From the NCBI RefSeq assembly GCF_000801315.1, contig NZ_CP010057.1, positions 67,152-131,151 of the forward strand: a stretch of DNA of 64,000 nucleotides, in the 5' to 3' direction. Source of the DNA: Hymenobacter sp. DG25B. Its GTDB lineage: Bacteria > Bacteroidota > Bacteroidia > Cytophagales > Hymenobacteraceae. A program made the translations under genes and the position numbers. The notes below the pieces were generated by a model, which was not told where the DNA came from, did not search any database, and saw nothing but the letters and a program-made list of their open reading frames with translations. Shown piece by piece: positions 9,272 through 17,333 of the stretch (positions are counted from its first letter, which is position 1; every line of letters starts with the position of its first letter).

Positions 9272-10465
9272 ATGGAAACCAAACCGCACGACGCGCAATT
9301 TCTTCGCACCCGCAAGATGGCTACCTTCCTGCCGGTGGTGGGCGTGCCTTTTCTGGCCGTGTTGTTCTATCTGGGCGGAGGTGGCAAGGGCACGCCGGCC
9401 GCAGCGCAGAGCACCGAATCCGGGTTCAACACCAACCTACCCAAGGCGGAAAAAGCCACCATCACCACCAGCAAGCTAGAAGCCTACGCCAGCCCGGTGG
9501 ATTCGATGCGGAACCGGGGCTTGGTCGATGCCAAGCTGGATACGGCGAAAGGCACCGGGCTGTCCTACGGCATTGGAGCCGATGGGAAAGCCGGGCCCAG
9601 TGGCTCGGTGGATAAATCGGTGGCCGCCGCCCAGCAGCAGCTGATTGCTGCCCAGCAGGCCCAACTCAATGGCGGGGCCAATACCACCGCTGCACCGGCC
9701 GCCCAACCCGGAGCCCTCACGCCGCAGGAACAAATGGAGCTGATGCGCACGCAGCACGAACGCGACCTGGCCGAGCAAAAGGCGCAGCTGCAAATGGCCG
9801 CGATGCTGGCCCAGTCGAACAGCGCCGGTGGGGGCGGGGCGGCTCCTCGGGCGGTGGCCGTAGCCCCTAAAAAGAAGAAGCCCAGTACCCGGCTGCGCGC
9901 CGTGGATGATGATGCCGTAGTATCGCGCCTGGGCTCCAATGGGCCGGGACGCAAGCGCACGGCTTCCTTCCAGGGCTTTGATGCTGAAACCGGTACGGGC
10001 GGCGATGGCAACACGCTGCCGGCCGTCATTCACGAATCGCAGGAAGTCGTCAGCGGCTCGCTGGTGAAGATGCGGCTAACCGAGTCGGCCGTCATCAACG
10101 GCCACTCTCTGCCTGCCAACACCTTCATCTACGGCAAGTGCAGCCTGGCCGGTGAGCGGCTAAGTATTGCTATCGAAACGCTGAAATCGGGCAACAGCGT
10201 GTTTCCGGCGGCGCTGGAAGTGTATGACGTGGACGGGCTGGAAGGCCTGCACATTCCCGGGGCCATCACCCGCGATGCCGCGAAGCAGGCCGGCGCGGAG
10301 AGCTTAGGCGCGGCCGATATGATGACCATGAGTGCTAACCCCGCGACCGCCGCAGCGGGCGTGGCCGTGAGCGCCGTGAAGGGCATTGGCCAGAAGAAAA
10401 TACGCTTGGTCAAGGTCCGCCTGAAGGCTGGCTACAACGTGATGCTCAAAGTAGACAAAGACTAA
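9272..10465 (+). CDS. traM: TraM-like transfer protein
   Basis: A 397-residue protein, probably VirB10-like. It has an N-terminal cytoplasmic stretch, one membrane segment (about residues 18-34: FLPVVGVPFLAVLFYLG), a long low-complexity periplasmic linker rich in Ala, Gln and Pro (about residues 40-210), and a compact C-terminal domain (about residues 250-397) resembling the TraM family (TESAVINGHSLPANTFIYG, IPGAITRDAAKQ). It should bridge inner and outer membranes in the conjugation channel. It starts 10 bp after the restored traK stop and is followed by traN after 12 bp, as in other Bacteroidetes elements. Confidence 0.82.
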   Translation: METKPHDAQFLRTRKMATFLPVVGVPFLAVLFYLGGGGKGTPAAAQSTESGFNTNLPKAEKATITTSKLEAYASPVDSMRNRGLVDAKLDTAKGTGLSYGIGADGKAGPSGSVDKSVAAAQQQLIAAQQAQLNGGANTTAAPAAQPGALTPQEQMELMRTQHERDLAEQKAQLQMAAMLAQSNSAGGGGAAPRAVAVAPKKKKPSTRLRAVDDDAVVSRLGSNGPGRKRTASFQGFDAETGTGGDGNTLPAVIHESQEVVSGSLVKMRLTESAVINGHSLPANTFIYGKCSLAGERLSIAIETLKSGNSVFPAALEVYDVDGLEGLHIPGAITRDAAKQAGAESLGAADMMTMSANPATAAAGVAVSAVKGIGQKKIRLVKVRLKAGYNVMLKVDKD

Positions 10466-10477
10466 CGACTCCTTCCC

Positions 10478-11341
10478 ATGAAAACCACCCTATTCGCTAC
10501 CAGTGCCCTTTTACTTGGCTTGGCGGCTGCCCCGGTGCGGGCCCAGACCTCGGCCGCCCGGATGCTGCAATACTCGGAAGCCAACAAGCTGCCGACCTAT
10601 CCGCTCTACATCAGCGACCAGAAAACGACCCACCTGGTATTTCCTTTTCCGGTCACCTACGTCGACCTGGGTAGTTCGGGCCTGATTGCGGCCAAGGCTA
10701 CCGGCGCGGAAAACATCGTGCGCGTGAAAGCGGCTTCGGCCGGATTCCCCGAGTCGAATATGACGGTGCTCACCTCGGATGGAAAGCTGTACTCCTTCGT
10801 GGTGAACTACCAGCACGACCCTAAGGTGCTCAGCCTCGACCTGGGCGCGGCTGGGTCTGCCTCGTCGGCGCAGGGGGAAGCCATCCTGTCGAACTCACCC
10901 ATCCCGCAAGGGAATCTGGACGCTTACTCCCGGCAGGCGCTGGCAGCAGGCGGTGTTTCGGCCAGCGAGAGTGCCAATCAACTCAGTGTGCGTGCCGGCA
11001 ACGTGGGCTATAAGCAGGAAACCCTGTTTTTTCCGCTGCACATCGCCAACAAGTCGAACGTGACTTACGACGTGGACTTCGTCAAATTCTACATTCAGGA
11101 CAAGCAGGTGGCCAAGCGCACGGCCGAGCAGGCCTTGGAAATCACGCCCATTTACGTCTTCAATGGGGGGCTGAAAAAGATTGATGCCAAAGGCAAACTC
11201 GAACAGGTCTACATCTTCAAAAAATTCACCATCCCCGAGCAGAAGCAACTCATCATCGAGGTGTACGAGAAGGGCGGCGGGCGCAACGTCAAGCTCAAGC
11301 TCGCCAACGCCGACCTGCTGAAAGCCCGCACGTTCAGGTAG
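10478..11341 (+). CDS. traN: TraN-like transfer protein (DUF4138)
   Basis: A 287-residue exported protein with a signal peptide ending near VRAQ. The body matches the DUF4138/TraN family: an early strand-rich segment (THLVFPFPVTYVDLGS), the block GNVGYKQETLFFPLHIANKS near residue 175, and the block VYIFKKFTIPEQKQLIIEVY near residue 245. TraN is a VirB9-like outer-membrane-associated component. It is the last recognisable tra gene here. No TraO, TraP, TraQ, relaxase or coupling protein follows, so the transfer module is incomplete in this window. Confidence 0.82.
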   Translation: MKTTLFATSALLLGLAAAPVRAQTSAARMLQYSEANKLPTYPLYISDQKTTHLVFPFPVTYVDLGSSGLIAAKATGAENIVRVKAASAGFPESNMTVLTSDGKLYSFVVNYQHDPKVLSLDLGAAGSASSAQGEAILSNSPIPQGNLDAYSRQALAAGGVSASESANQLSVRAGNVGYKQETLFFPLHIANKSNVTYDVDFVKFYIQDKQVAKRTAEQALEITPIYVFNGGLKKIDAKGKLEQVYIFKKFTIPEQKQLIIEVYEKGGGRNVKLKLANADLLKARTFR

Positions 11342-11492
11342 CATTTGGCTCATTACCGATGCGGACCACCAGCTCATAAACGTCCAAAAAGGAACACCGC
11401 GCCTTCATCCGCCGTTTAGAAGCAGACCAAGGGCATTCGTTTTCCTGCTGAAACAGCGGTGAGGCAGGTTCCCTTCCACTATTTGCACTTCT

Positions 11493-12038
11493 ATGTCAGA
11501 CTACCAGAGAGGACTCGACGAAGGCCGCAACGAGCAGTACTCCTACCAAGCCTCGCGGCAGGTGGGGCAAGGACTTGGCAAGCTGATTGGCTGGGTGTTG
11601 ATAGCGGGGACCCGCCTGGCGGTGGAAGTATTACTGGCGGCTCCGTTTCTGATGCTGGGTTTCGTTGTGATGGCTCCAATGGATTTTCTCGGGCCTACGC
11701 TTGGCGCAATCCGCTTGCTGGGAATCGGTGCCCTGGCCTACTTATTTTATGCCGGCCTCTATTGGTTGAAAGGAGTCGTGATTGCCCTGCATCGCCGCGA
11801 GGGCTGGCTGTGGCTATTGCCGTTTTCGGTGTGCGTGGCGGTTGCGTGCCTGCTGCCCGGCTGGCTGGTCCGACTATTCGTCATCAGTTCGTTTCCTACA
11901 GCCAGCGCAGTGTGGGGCTGGGGCCTCGGGGCAGCCTTTGCCCTGTTTGCCTATGGACGCTACCGCTTTACCGAAGACGTTGCCCCCAACCTTGCGCTGT
12001 GGTCTTACCGCCGGGGCTACCACTGGGCGTTTCGCTAA
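11493..12038 (+). CDS. four-TM membrane protein of unknown function
   Basis: A 181-residue protein with a polar N-terminus (about 30 residues, rich in Gln, Tyr and Gly) followed by about four hydrophobic segments: residues 33-65, 69-95, 105-125 and 130-155. I recognise no family. It lies 151 bp after traN in the same direction and ends before a convergent Fic gene, so it may be the tail of the transfer operon or an independent gene. The start was chosen at the ATG following a C/T-rich leader (ttgcacttct). Confidence 0.55.
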   Translation: MSDYQRGLDEGRNEQYSYQASRQVGQGLGKLIGWVLIAGTRLAVEVLLAAPFLMLGFVVMAPMDFLGPTLGAIRLLGIGALAYLFYAGLYWLKGVVIALHRREGWLWLLPFSVCVAVACLLPGWLVRLFVISSFPTASAVWGWGLGAAFALFAYGRYRFTEDVAPNLALWSYRRGYHWAFR

Positions 12039-12067
12039 TATGTACAGCTGATTTCTTTCACACCAGA

Positions 12068-13258
12068 CTATCGCAATTTCGGCCCCCGGCGCTTCGGCGC
12101 GGGGGCTTTTTGTTGGGTAGGCGTTGCCGTACCCGGTGGCACAACTGCCCCTTTGGGTTCCGTCGGCATCATTACTTGCTGCGGAGCCACGCGCTGCGGC
12201 TGATGCAGCTTCACGGCCTGCTCGGTGGCTTGGGTGAAGCGCTGCAGGATGGCTTTATCACTAAATTGGGGCTTGGCCGAGCGGGCAATAACGAGGTAGG
12301 CACTCTTCAGCTCATCCAGCGTGGCCTGCTCCGTTAGCGCCGCCGGCCGGGCCATAATGGCGGCCTGCACGTAGTTCATCACCGGCGAGGTCAGCACCGC
12401 CCCATTGGGCGCCTTCAGTGCAGCCCCGGTTTCTTCCGCGTGGCGAATCCCCACCCGCTGGCTGCTGGCCTTCAGCTCGCGCAGCGCCTCGATACGCGCT
12501 ACTTCCAGCGTGGGTGCCTCCAAGGGCTGTGCCTGGCTGGGCAGGCGGGCCAGCAGGCCGGCGGCTCCGGGCAGCGGCGTGGTCGCCGCGTCGAGTAGGT
12601 AGCGCAGGCGGGTCTGGTTCTCGTGCTGATTGGCGGAAACGCCCACCACACCGGTGTCCCGCGCCAGGTTGAAATCCCGGTAGACTTTTTCAAAGCTGAT
12701 GCGGTAGCCGGCCTGGTGGCCCAGCTGCATCAGCACCGCCTGCATAATGCGGCCGTTGCCTTCCCGAAATGGATGGACGTGGTTGAAGTGGTCGAGGTAG
12801 TAGGCGGCCCGCTCCACGAACTGCGGCTTGGGCAGGCCTTTCAGATTGTTTTCGGCCGTGAGCTGTTCCGCCAGCGCTTCCACGTCGGCACCGACGCGGC
12901 GGTGGTTGGCATAGGTCATCAGGTGGTCGGCCTGCACATTGGGGGCCGGCTTGTAGCCTTGAAAAGCTCGGTCCTGGCGGGTTTCGCCGGCCCACGGGTA
13001 CACATCCTGAAACAGATACCGGTGCATGGCGCGCAGGTACTGCTCGTCAAACCGCAATGGGGTAGGTGGAATGGGATAAGCCGGACCCACGATGGCCTCA
13101 TCGACCGGCCGGGGGGTAGCCAGCCCCACCTGCGCCCGGATGAGCATCAGGCGCTTGATGGACAGGTCAGCTTCGAGGCGGTCGAGCTGCACCTCGCTGG
13201 TGGCGCGCACATTATTGTAGAGCAACCCATCGGCGGGGTTGGCAAAGAGGTCGGCCAT
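12068..13258 (-). CDS. Fic-family protein with altered active-site motif
   Basis: A 396-residue Fic/Doc protein. The active-site motif HPFREGNGR lies at residues 162-170, with His162 as catalytic base. Upstream is the Fic core (YLFQDVYPWAGETR). Fic enzymes normally transfer AMP from ATP to a target hydroxyl. The canonical motif continues GNGRxxR; here it reads GNGRIMQ, so the second Arg, which contacts nucleotide phosphate and pairs with an inhibitory Glu, is Gln173. The C-terminal region (about residues 240-396) is helical and ends in a basic Pro/Lys-rich tail. The gene is 89 bp downstream of a VbhA-like antitoxin gene, an arrangement typical of class I Fic toxin-antitoxin modules. The changed Arg makes the activity uncertain. 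Confidence 0.85.
   Translation of the reverse strand: MADLFANPADGLLYNNVRATSEVQLDRLEADLSIKRLMLIRAQVGLATPRPVDEAIVGPAYPIPPTPLRFDEQYLRAMHRYLFQDVYPWAGETRQDRAFQGYKPAPNVQADHLMTYANHRRVGADVEALAEQLTAENNLKGLPKPQFVERAAYYLDHFNHVHPFREGNGRIMQAVLMQLGHQAGYRISFEKVYRDFNLARDTGVVGVSANQHENQTRLRYLLDAATTPLPGAAGLLARLPSQAQPLEAPTLEVARIEALRELKASSQRVGIRHAEETGAALKAPNGAVLTSPVMNYVQAAIMARPAALTEQATLDELKSAYLVIARSAKPQFSDKAILQRFTQATEQAVKLHQPQRVAPQQVMMPTEPKGAVVPPGTATPTQQKAPAPKRRGPKLR
12082..12111 (+). terminator. probable terminator between convergent genes
   Basis: A GC-rich hairpin (GCCCCCGGCGC, loop ttc, GGCGCGGGGGC) is followed by five T residues on the plus strand, 44 nt after the preceding stop. It also lies inside the last codons of the convergent Fic gene, so base composition of that coding sequence could explain part of it. 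Confidence 0.45.
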
Positions 13259-13347
13259 AAGGTGGTAAGTACCAGGGCAAGCCTAGCAAAAAGCCCGGCA
13301 ACGCGCCAGGCTTTGCGGAGAATACAAAATGCAGCAGCGCCAGCTGA

Positions 13348-13662
13348 TTAGGCCAGGCTCACGATGCGCTCTTCGAATTGCAGATAGGGTTCGTAGGGTT
13401 GGGCCGGCTCCACGAGCGGGCCTTCGCCCTGCACGTACTTGGCGTGCGGGTCCGGGCCGGGCGCGGGACCATACTCGGCATCGAGCACAGCGGCCAGCTG
13501 CTCCAGGTCAATCTGCCCAGCAATGTAGCGGTTCTGCAGCTCGACCAGTTGCGCCGAGGGTGGCTGGCTCTGGCTCAGCGACACGCCCACCGCAAACTTT
13601 ACCACGTCACGGCGCTGCTGCTCGGTGCGCTCGTTTTCGGAGAAATACGGAGTCTTTTCCAT
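13348..13662 (-). CDS. VbhA-like antitoxin candidate
   Basis: A 104-residue protein. Residues 12-62 align without gaps to the VbhA antitoxin fold of class I Fic modules: the start (EQQRRDVVKFA) corresponds to the first helix, and LVELQNRYIAGQIDLEQL to the conserved second half. Position directly upstream of fic supports the assignment. The inhibitory SxxxEG motif that inserts a Glu into the Fic active site is absent; the aligned residues read GVSLSQ. The rest of the protein is a short Pro-rich extension. It may bind Fic without using the usual Glu-Arg block, or may now do something else. Confidence 0.6.
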   Translation of the reverse strand: MEKTPYFSENERTEQQRRDVVKFAVGVSLSQSQPPSAQLVELQNRYIAGQIDLEQLAAVLDAEYGPAPGPDPHAKYVQGEGPLVEPAQPYEPYLQFEERIVSLA

Positions 13663-13784
13663 CGATACAAGATACGTAGAATTGGCGATAAGGGCGGTCC
13701 TGAGCGGTTAATCGGTCCCGGTTGCTTAGCCTGAACAAGAGGGGAAAATGCGTGGCTTTCTCCCTCAACAACAACTCAGCCGAC

Positions 13785-13997
13785 TTAATTGCTCTGACCT
13801 ACCGGATAGTAGCCTTCCAACTGCGCGATTACTTCGGCCAAGCTCAACTCGCCTTTAATGTAGCGCTGGCTCAACTGCTCGGCAAAGGGGCTCAACTTGC
13901 GGCCCTGCGTCGCATTCAACGCGGCGACCCGGTCCGCCAGCGCCTGGCGCTGCTCCTGAGTTGCCTCTTTGGGACTGAATTTCGGGTTGATGACCAT
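13785..13997 (-). CDS. second VbhA-like small protein
   Basis: A 70-residue protein related to the gene just downstream. Both begin with a short leader of similar form (PKFSPKEAT here, PYFSENERT there) and share the final helix-turn-helix pattern (QRYIKGELSLAEVIAQL here, NRYIAGQIDLEQLAAVL there). Here too the SxxxEG inhibitory motif is degenerate (LNATQG). It lies 122 bp upstream of the first copy on the same strand. A tandem duplicate of an antitoxin gene is the simplest reading. A separate immunity or regulatory role is possible. Confidence 0.5.
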   Translation of the reverse strand: MVINPKFSPKEATQEQRQALADRVAALNATQGRKLSPFAEQLSQRYIKGELSLAEVIAQLEGYYPVGQSN

Positions 13998-14060
13998 GCT
14001 ATTTTGCCCGATTTAGTAGCTTTTCAAGCAGCCAAGATTACCAAGAGCTTGTGCCACCGC

Positions 14061-14342
14061 TCAGGAATTAATCTGCTGAGCAGTCTGTACATCGGCCAGG
14101 GCCGCGTCCAGTACCGTCTGTACGGGCACGGCCAGCAACTCGGCCACCCGGAGCGCCTCGGCCACGGTCAGGCTGGATGGGTCGGCTTCGCGCTGCTTGA
14201 TAGTGCGGTAAGTCATTTGCAGGTGTTCCTGCAGCTCGCGCTCGGTGAAGGAGAAACGGCCGTGGCGCAGCAGGTGGCTGAACTGCTGGCCCGCCGGCCG
14301 GGCAGCACCGGGCGGAGCCGAGGGAGGGGAGGGGGTTTTCAT
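14061..14342 (-). CDS. small helix-turn-helix-like protein
   Basis: A 93-residue protein with a disordered Pro/Ala-rich N-terminus (about residues 1-20). The helical region GRFSFTERELQEHLQMTYRT, then a segment ending SSLTVAEALRVAELLAVPV, resembles a Cro/XRE-type DNA-binding domain. The start at 14342 is preferred because the upstream in-frame extension has the composition of non-coding sequence. It sits between a methyltransferase-like gene and the VbhA-like genes on the same strand and may regulate that cluster (inference). Confidence 0.5.
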   Translation of the reverse strand: MKTPSPPSAPPGAARPAGQQFSHLLRHGRFSFTERELQEHLQMTYRTIKQREADPSSLTVAEALRVAELLAVPVQTVLDAALADVQTAQQINS

Positions 14343-14448
14343 GCAAGCAGTATAACGCTTCCCGGCATTACGGGAGAAGGAGCAGGGCGATACTCCACTT
14401 ACCCGGTCACGTGCCAGCGGACGGTAGCCCGCCCGCTGGCATCGGTGC

Positions 14449-16083
14449 TCAGGCCGCAAGCTGCAGTTGCATTTGGGTACCGGGCGCGGCCAGCGGCTCT
14501 GCCTCGGGCACTAGGGGGTGGGTCTTCGCGGTGGCGGCTTTGTCCTGGCGGGCGCGATAGGCGGTCATCTCAGGGCCGGGCAGCCACTGCTTGCCGGCGC
14601 AGGCCCGAAGGTTGAACTCCTGCCAGAGAAATTCCTCGCGGAAAATCAGGTGCACCGTGCCCTTCTTAAAGGCCCGGATTTCAAAGAACCGGCTGTAGAC
14701 CGTGTACACGCCGTTCGGGTTGGGGTTCTGATTGCCGTAGCGGTCAAGGGCGGTATCGATGCCCACGCAGGTATCGTAGTTCTCACCCGTCAGGTAGCAC
14801 ATCACCCGGTCGATGTCGGCGTAGTCGTCGCGGCGGCTCCAGTTCACCCGAAAGCCCTTGCCGGAGAAGCTTTCTTCCACCGCGTAGGGCAGAATCACCT
14901 TGCGGTTCACTTTCCATTGCGAGTTGGTTACCCAGCCCTCGACGTGCAGGCGGTTTTCCTTGTGGTACTTGGTAAAGGTGTCGAATACCGATTCCACGGC
15001 CTGTTCCATGATGGTTTCGCGGTTGTCGAGCACCAGCGCCACCAACTCAGCTACGGCCTCGTGAGTGAACTCCTGGTAGCCTTGGGCCTTGCTGAAGGCC
15101 GCGAAGTTGCGGCGCACGTCAGCCGTCATCAGCTTCTGAATGTTCACCTTATCGAGTACCAGCCCCCAGATTTGCTGGTTCATATCGTCGGCGAAGTTGT
15201 TGTAGCTCGTGCGCAGGCTGCCGCGCTCCAAGCTGGCCTCGGCCAGTTTAAGCACGTCCTGATAGTCGTTGCGCAACAGGCTTTTGGCGTAGAACTTCAT
15301 CCCTTCGCGGGCCTGCAAATAGGCGGCGTACTGCGCTTTCAGGCCCTCATATTCGGCCGCCATGTTGCCGATAACGTCGCGGGTGGCCACGGCATTAGCG
15401 AAGAGGTTTTCGTTTAGCTCCGGCCCCCGGCGGCCCCGGCTGCTGAACTCAAACGTGAGGCGGTCGGCCTTGGCGGGCTTGTGCAGCCGGACCAAGCTAA
15501 CCCCTACGTTGGTGGGGCGCTCGGCCTCGGCAAACACAGCCCCCAGCTCCTCACTGGTGCCGTGGTCCTCGATGAGGCGGGCCAGCAGCTGCCGGGTTTC
15601 GGTGTAGGGGTTGGCCAGCGTTTCGGTGTTGAGCAGGCATACTACGTCGCCGCCGGCAGCTACCACGTCCCAGGCCTTGAGCAAATGTCGGTCGCCGTTG
15701 GAAAATGGCGGGTTCATAATAATGAGGTCGAAAAAATGGTCGCCCCGGTAGTTCAGAAAGTCGTTGGCAATGACCTTGTAACCCTTGTCATGCAGCACGG
15801 CGCGCAGCTCGGGGTCGGCCTCACAGCAATACACGTTTTGCTTGCCGCTGCGGCTATGGTAATCCTCCCGGTCCAGCCAGGCCGTCAGCTCGTCCACGAT
15901 GGCCCCGCTGCCGGCGCTGGGCTCCAGAATGGTAAGCTTGCGCAAAGCCGCGGCGGCCGGATTGTAGCGGCGGTACCGGTCGCCGCTCTCGGCTTCGTCG
16001 CCGGTAGGAGCGGGATTGAAAAACGGTTCGAGCATGCGCTGAATAACGGCGGCCGGGGTAGGAAAGAATTCAGGATTAAGCAT
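14449..16083 (-). CDS. DUF4942 methyltransferase-like protein
   Basis: About 544 residues. The N-terminal half is an adenine-type SAM-dependent methyltransferase domain: an early segment FFPTPAAVIQRML, the SAM-binding motif LEPSAGSGAIVDEL, an acidic residue in CCEADPE and the catalytic NPPF motif (IIMNPPFSNGD). The C-terminal half matches the DUF4942 family common on plasmids and phages. The probable role is DNA modification, for example protecting an element from restriction; no cognate restriction enzyme is adjacent. The ATG at 16083 gives MLNPEFFPTP at the N-terminus; a further upstream ATG at 16143 is less likely. Confidence 0.75.
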   Translation of the reverse strand: MLNPEFFPTPAAVIQRMLEPFFNPAPTGDEAESGDRYRRYNPAAAALRKLTILEPSAGSGAIVDELTAWLDREDYHSRSGKQNVYCCEADPELRAVLHDKGYKVIANDFLNYRGDHFFDLIIMNPPFSNGDRHLLKAWDVVAAGGDVVCLLNTETLANPYTETRQLLARLIEDHGTSEELGAVFAEAERPTNVGVSLVRLHKPAKADRLTFEFSSRGRRGPELNENLFANAVATRDVIGNMAAEYEGLKAQYAAYLQAREGMKFYAKSLLRNDYQDVLKLAEASLERGSLRTSYNNFADDMNQQIWGLVLDKVNIQKLMTADVRRNFAAFSKAQGYQEFTHEAVAELVALVLDNRETIMEQAVESVFDTFTKYHKENRLHVEGWVTNSQWKVNRKVILPYAVEESFSGKGFRVNWSRRDDYADIDRVMCYLTGENYDTCVGIDTALDRYGNQNPNPNGVYTVYSRFFEIRAFKKGTVHLIFREEFLWQEFNLRACAGKQWLPGPEMTAYRARQDKAATAKTHPLVPEAEPLAAPGTQMQLQLAA

Positions 16084-16632
16084 GACGTCTGACGGGGCTA
16101 AAATGATAGTGAACAACCACTTGCTTATCCTATTAAACGCCATTTCAAATGTTTTTGTTGCTAAAAAGACAACAATATTTCACTAAAATCAACTGTCCGC
16201 TTTGGCCGCTTAAACCCTTCTTCCCCTTTGTTCCATATTGATTTTGCCAGCGGCACGCTGGCTCAAACACTGCGCTGGCGGTACCGGCCCTTGCCGGTTC
16301 GGCCAGCAGCCATTAAACAAGGAGGAAGGCCCGGCCCAGGCAGCGGCGCTTACTCGGGGGCGGGGCTAGGCCTTCCGTCGCGACCAGCGGGAGCAGAGGA
16401 GAGCCGGCCCCGCCCCCGAGTAAGCGCCGCTGCCTGGGCCGGGCCGGTGGGAGGATTTTTTTGCGAGAAGGATAGGAAGGGCGCGACCAACGGGAGCGGT
16501 GAATAGCACGGCAGCGCAGCGAACTCCTGCATAGCCTGGCCCAATGGGCTCGCGCCGCCAGCAATACCTTAAAACAGCTCGTTTTCCGCCCAGGAAGAAA
16601 TATTTTAGCTATGTCGTAAACTTACGTCATTC
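16084..16632. other. non-coding stretch with inverted repeat
   Basis: About 550 bp without a convincing gene, between the minus-strand methyltransferase-like gene and the plus-strand ars operon. The first 150 bp are AT-rich and probably hold the promoter for the minus-strand gene. The middle contains a perfect 39-bp inverted repeat at 16328-16445. A direct repeat of the form CGCGACCArCGGGAGC occurs at 16379-16394 and 16482-16497. The right end leads into the ars operator. Short open frames here have no coding character. Confidence 0.6.
16328..16445. repeat. perfect 39-bp inverted repeat
   Basis: Arms 16328-16366 and 16407-16445 are exact reverse complements, separated by a 40-nt loop. The left arm begins GGCCCGGCCCAGGCAGCGGC. 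It is far longer than a terminator and is not followed by a T-run. It could be a replication or transfer structure, a recombination site, or paired ends of a small non-autonomous element. Nothing in the flanks identifies which. Confidence 0.9.
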
Positions 16633-16654
16633 TATGTCGTATATTTGCGACATA
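16633..16654 (+). promoter_or_regulatory. ArsR operator overlapping a -7 box
   Basis: A palindrome with arms TATGTCG and CGACATA encloses TATATTTG (16640-16647), which fits the Bacteroidetes -7 consensus TAnnTTTG. A second TATGTCG half-site lies at 16610-16616. The first gene starts at 16679 and arsR follows, so the expected behaviour is ArsR repression relieved by arsenite. Binding by ArsR is inferred from position. Confidence 0.7.
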
Positions 16655-16678
16655 CTTCCGACTTTGCTCCTGACTGCT

Positions 16679-16945
16679 ATGTCTTCCAACGCGGATACCT
16701 TGATTCATCCCCTGCTGCGCGTGGTGCTCGAACGGGTACTGCGCACCGAATGCCTCGTCCTAGAAGGCCTGCGGCTCCAGACCCAGAGCTACAACGGCCA
16801 ACCCGGCGGCGGCGGCGAGCAGCGGTTGAAAGCTGCCGAACAGCGCGCCTACCAGCGGGCCGAAATCCTGCTCACCCAACTGCTGGCCGCGACGGCAGCC
16901 ACGCCAGCATCCATTCCCAACGCACTCCCCGATTCCTCCTCATGA
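16679..16945 (+). CDS. small protein, first gene of the ars operon
   Basis: An 88-residue protein, mostly helical, with N-terminal [20 protein letters not shown] and a Gly/Gln-rich middle. No signal peptide and no Cys pair suitable for arsenic were seen apart from a single Cys in the first helix. It begins 32 nt after the -7 box, and its stop overlaps the arsR start in an ATGA arrangement, so the two are translationally coupled. I recognise no family. Its position ahead of arsR suggests a role in arsenic sensing or in tuning ArsR production, which is inference. Confidence 0.6.
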   Translation: MSSNADTLIHPLLRVVLERVLRTECLVLEGLRLQTQSYNGQPGGGGEQRLKAAEQRAYQRAEILLTQLLAATAATPASIPNALPDSSS

Positions 16946-17292
16946 CCTACGCTAAAACCGCCGCCTTCACCGAAGAGCAGCAGCACCTAGCCCGCGTGGC
17001 CAAGGCCCTGGCCCACCCGGCGCGAGTGGCCATCATCCAGTTCCTGGCCAGCAAAAAGACCTGCATCTCCGGCGACATCGCCGCCGAGCTGCCGCTCTCG
17101 CGCACCACGGTGTTCCAGCACCTGCAAGAGCTAAAGGCGCTGGATTTGATACGCGGCGAAATCGACGGGCTCACCGTCTGCTACTGCCTCAATACCGAGC
17201 TGCTGCAACAGGTACATCAGCAGTTCACCGCCTTTTTCATCGAGGCCACGAGCGGCGCCGCTTGCGGCCCCGATGATGCCTGCGCCTGCTAA
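16942..17292 (+). CDS. arsR: ArsR-family metalloregulator
   Basis: A 116-residue winged-helix repressor. The ArsR core runs from [19 protein letters not shown] (residues 17-35) through the recognition helix [16 protein letters not shown] (about residues 52-67). Candidate thiol ligands are Cys41, the VCYC pair near residue 80 and a C-terminal cluster ([11 protein letters not shown]). It should repress this operon and release it on binding As(III). The palindrome that overlaps the -7 box 288 bp upstream is the likely operator. The start overlaps the preceding gene by 4 nt. Confidence 0.88.
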   Translation: MTYAKTAAFTEEQQHLARVAKALAHPARVAIIQFLASKKTCISGDIAAELPLSRTTVFQHLQELKALDLIRGEIDGLTVCYCLNTELLQQVHQQFTAFFIEATSGAACGPDDACAC

Positions 17293-17333
17293 CCATCCTC
17301 CCTCTAACTCTCCCCTTTTTACGAAGCAACGCC

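Noticed and set aside
12623..13351. 242-residue plus-strand frame
   Set aside because: Antisense of fic, whose family motif is unmistakable on the other strand.
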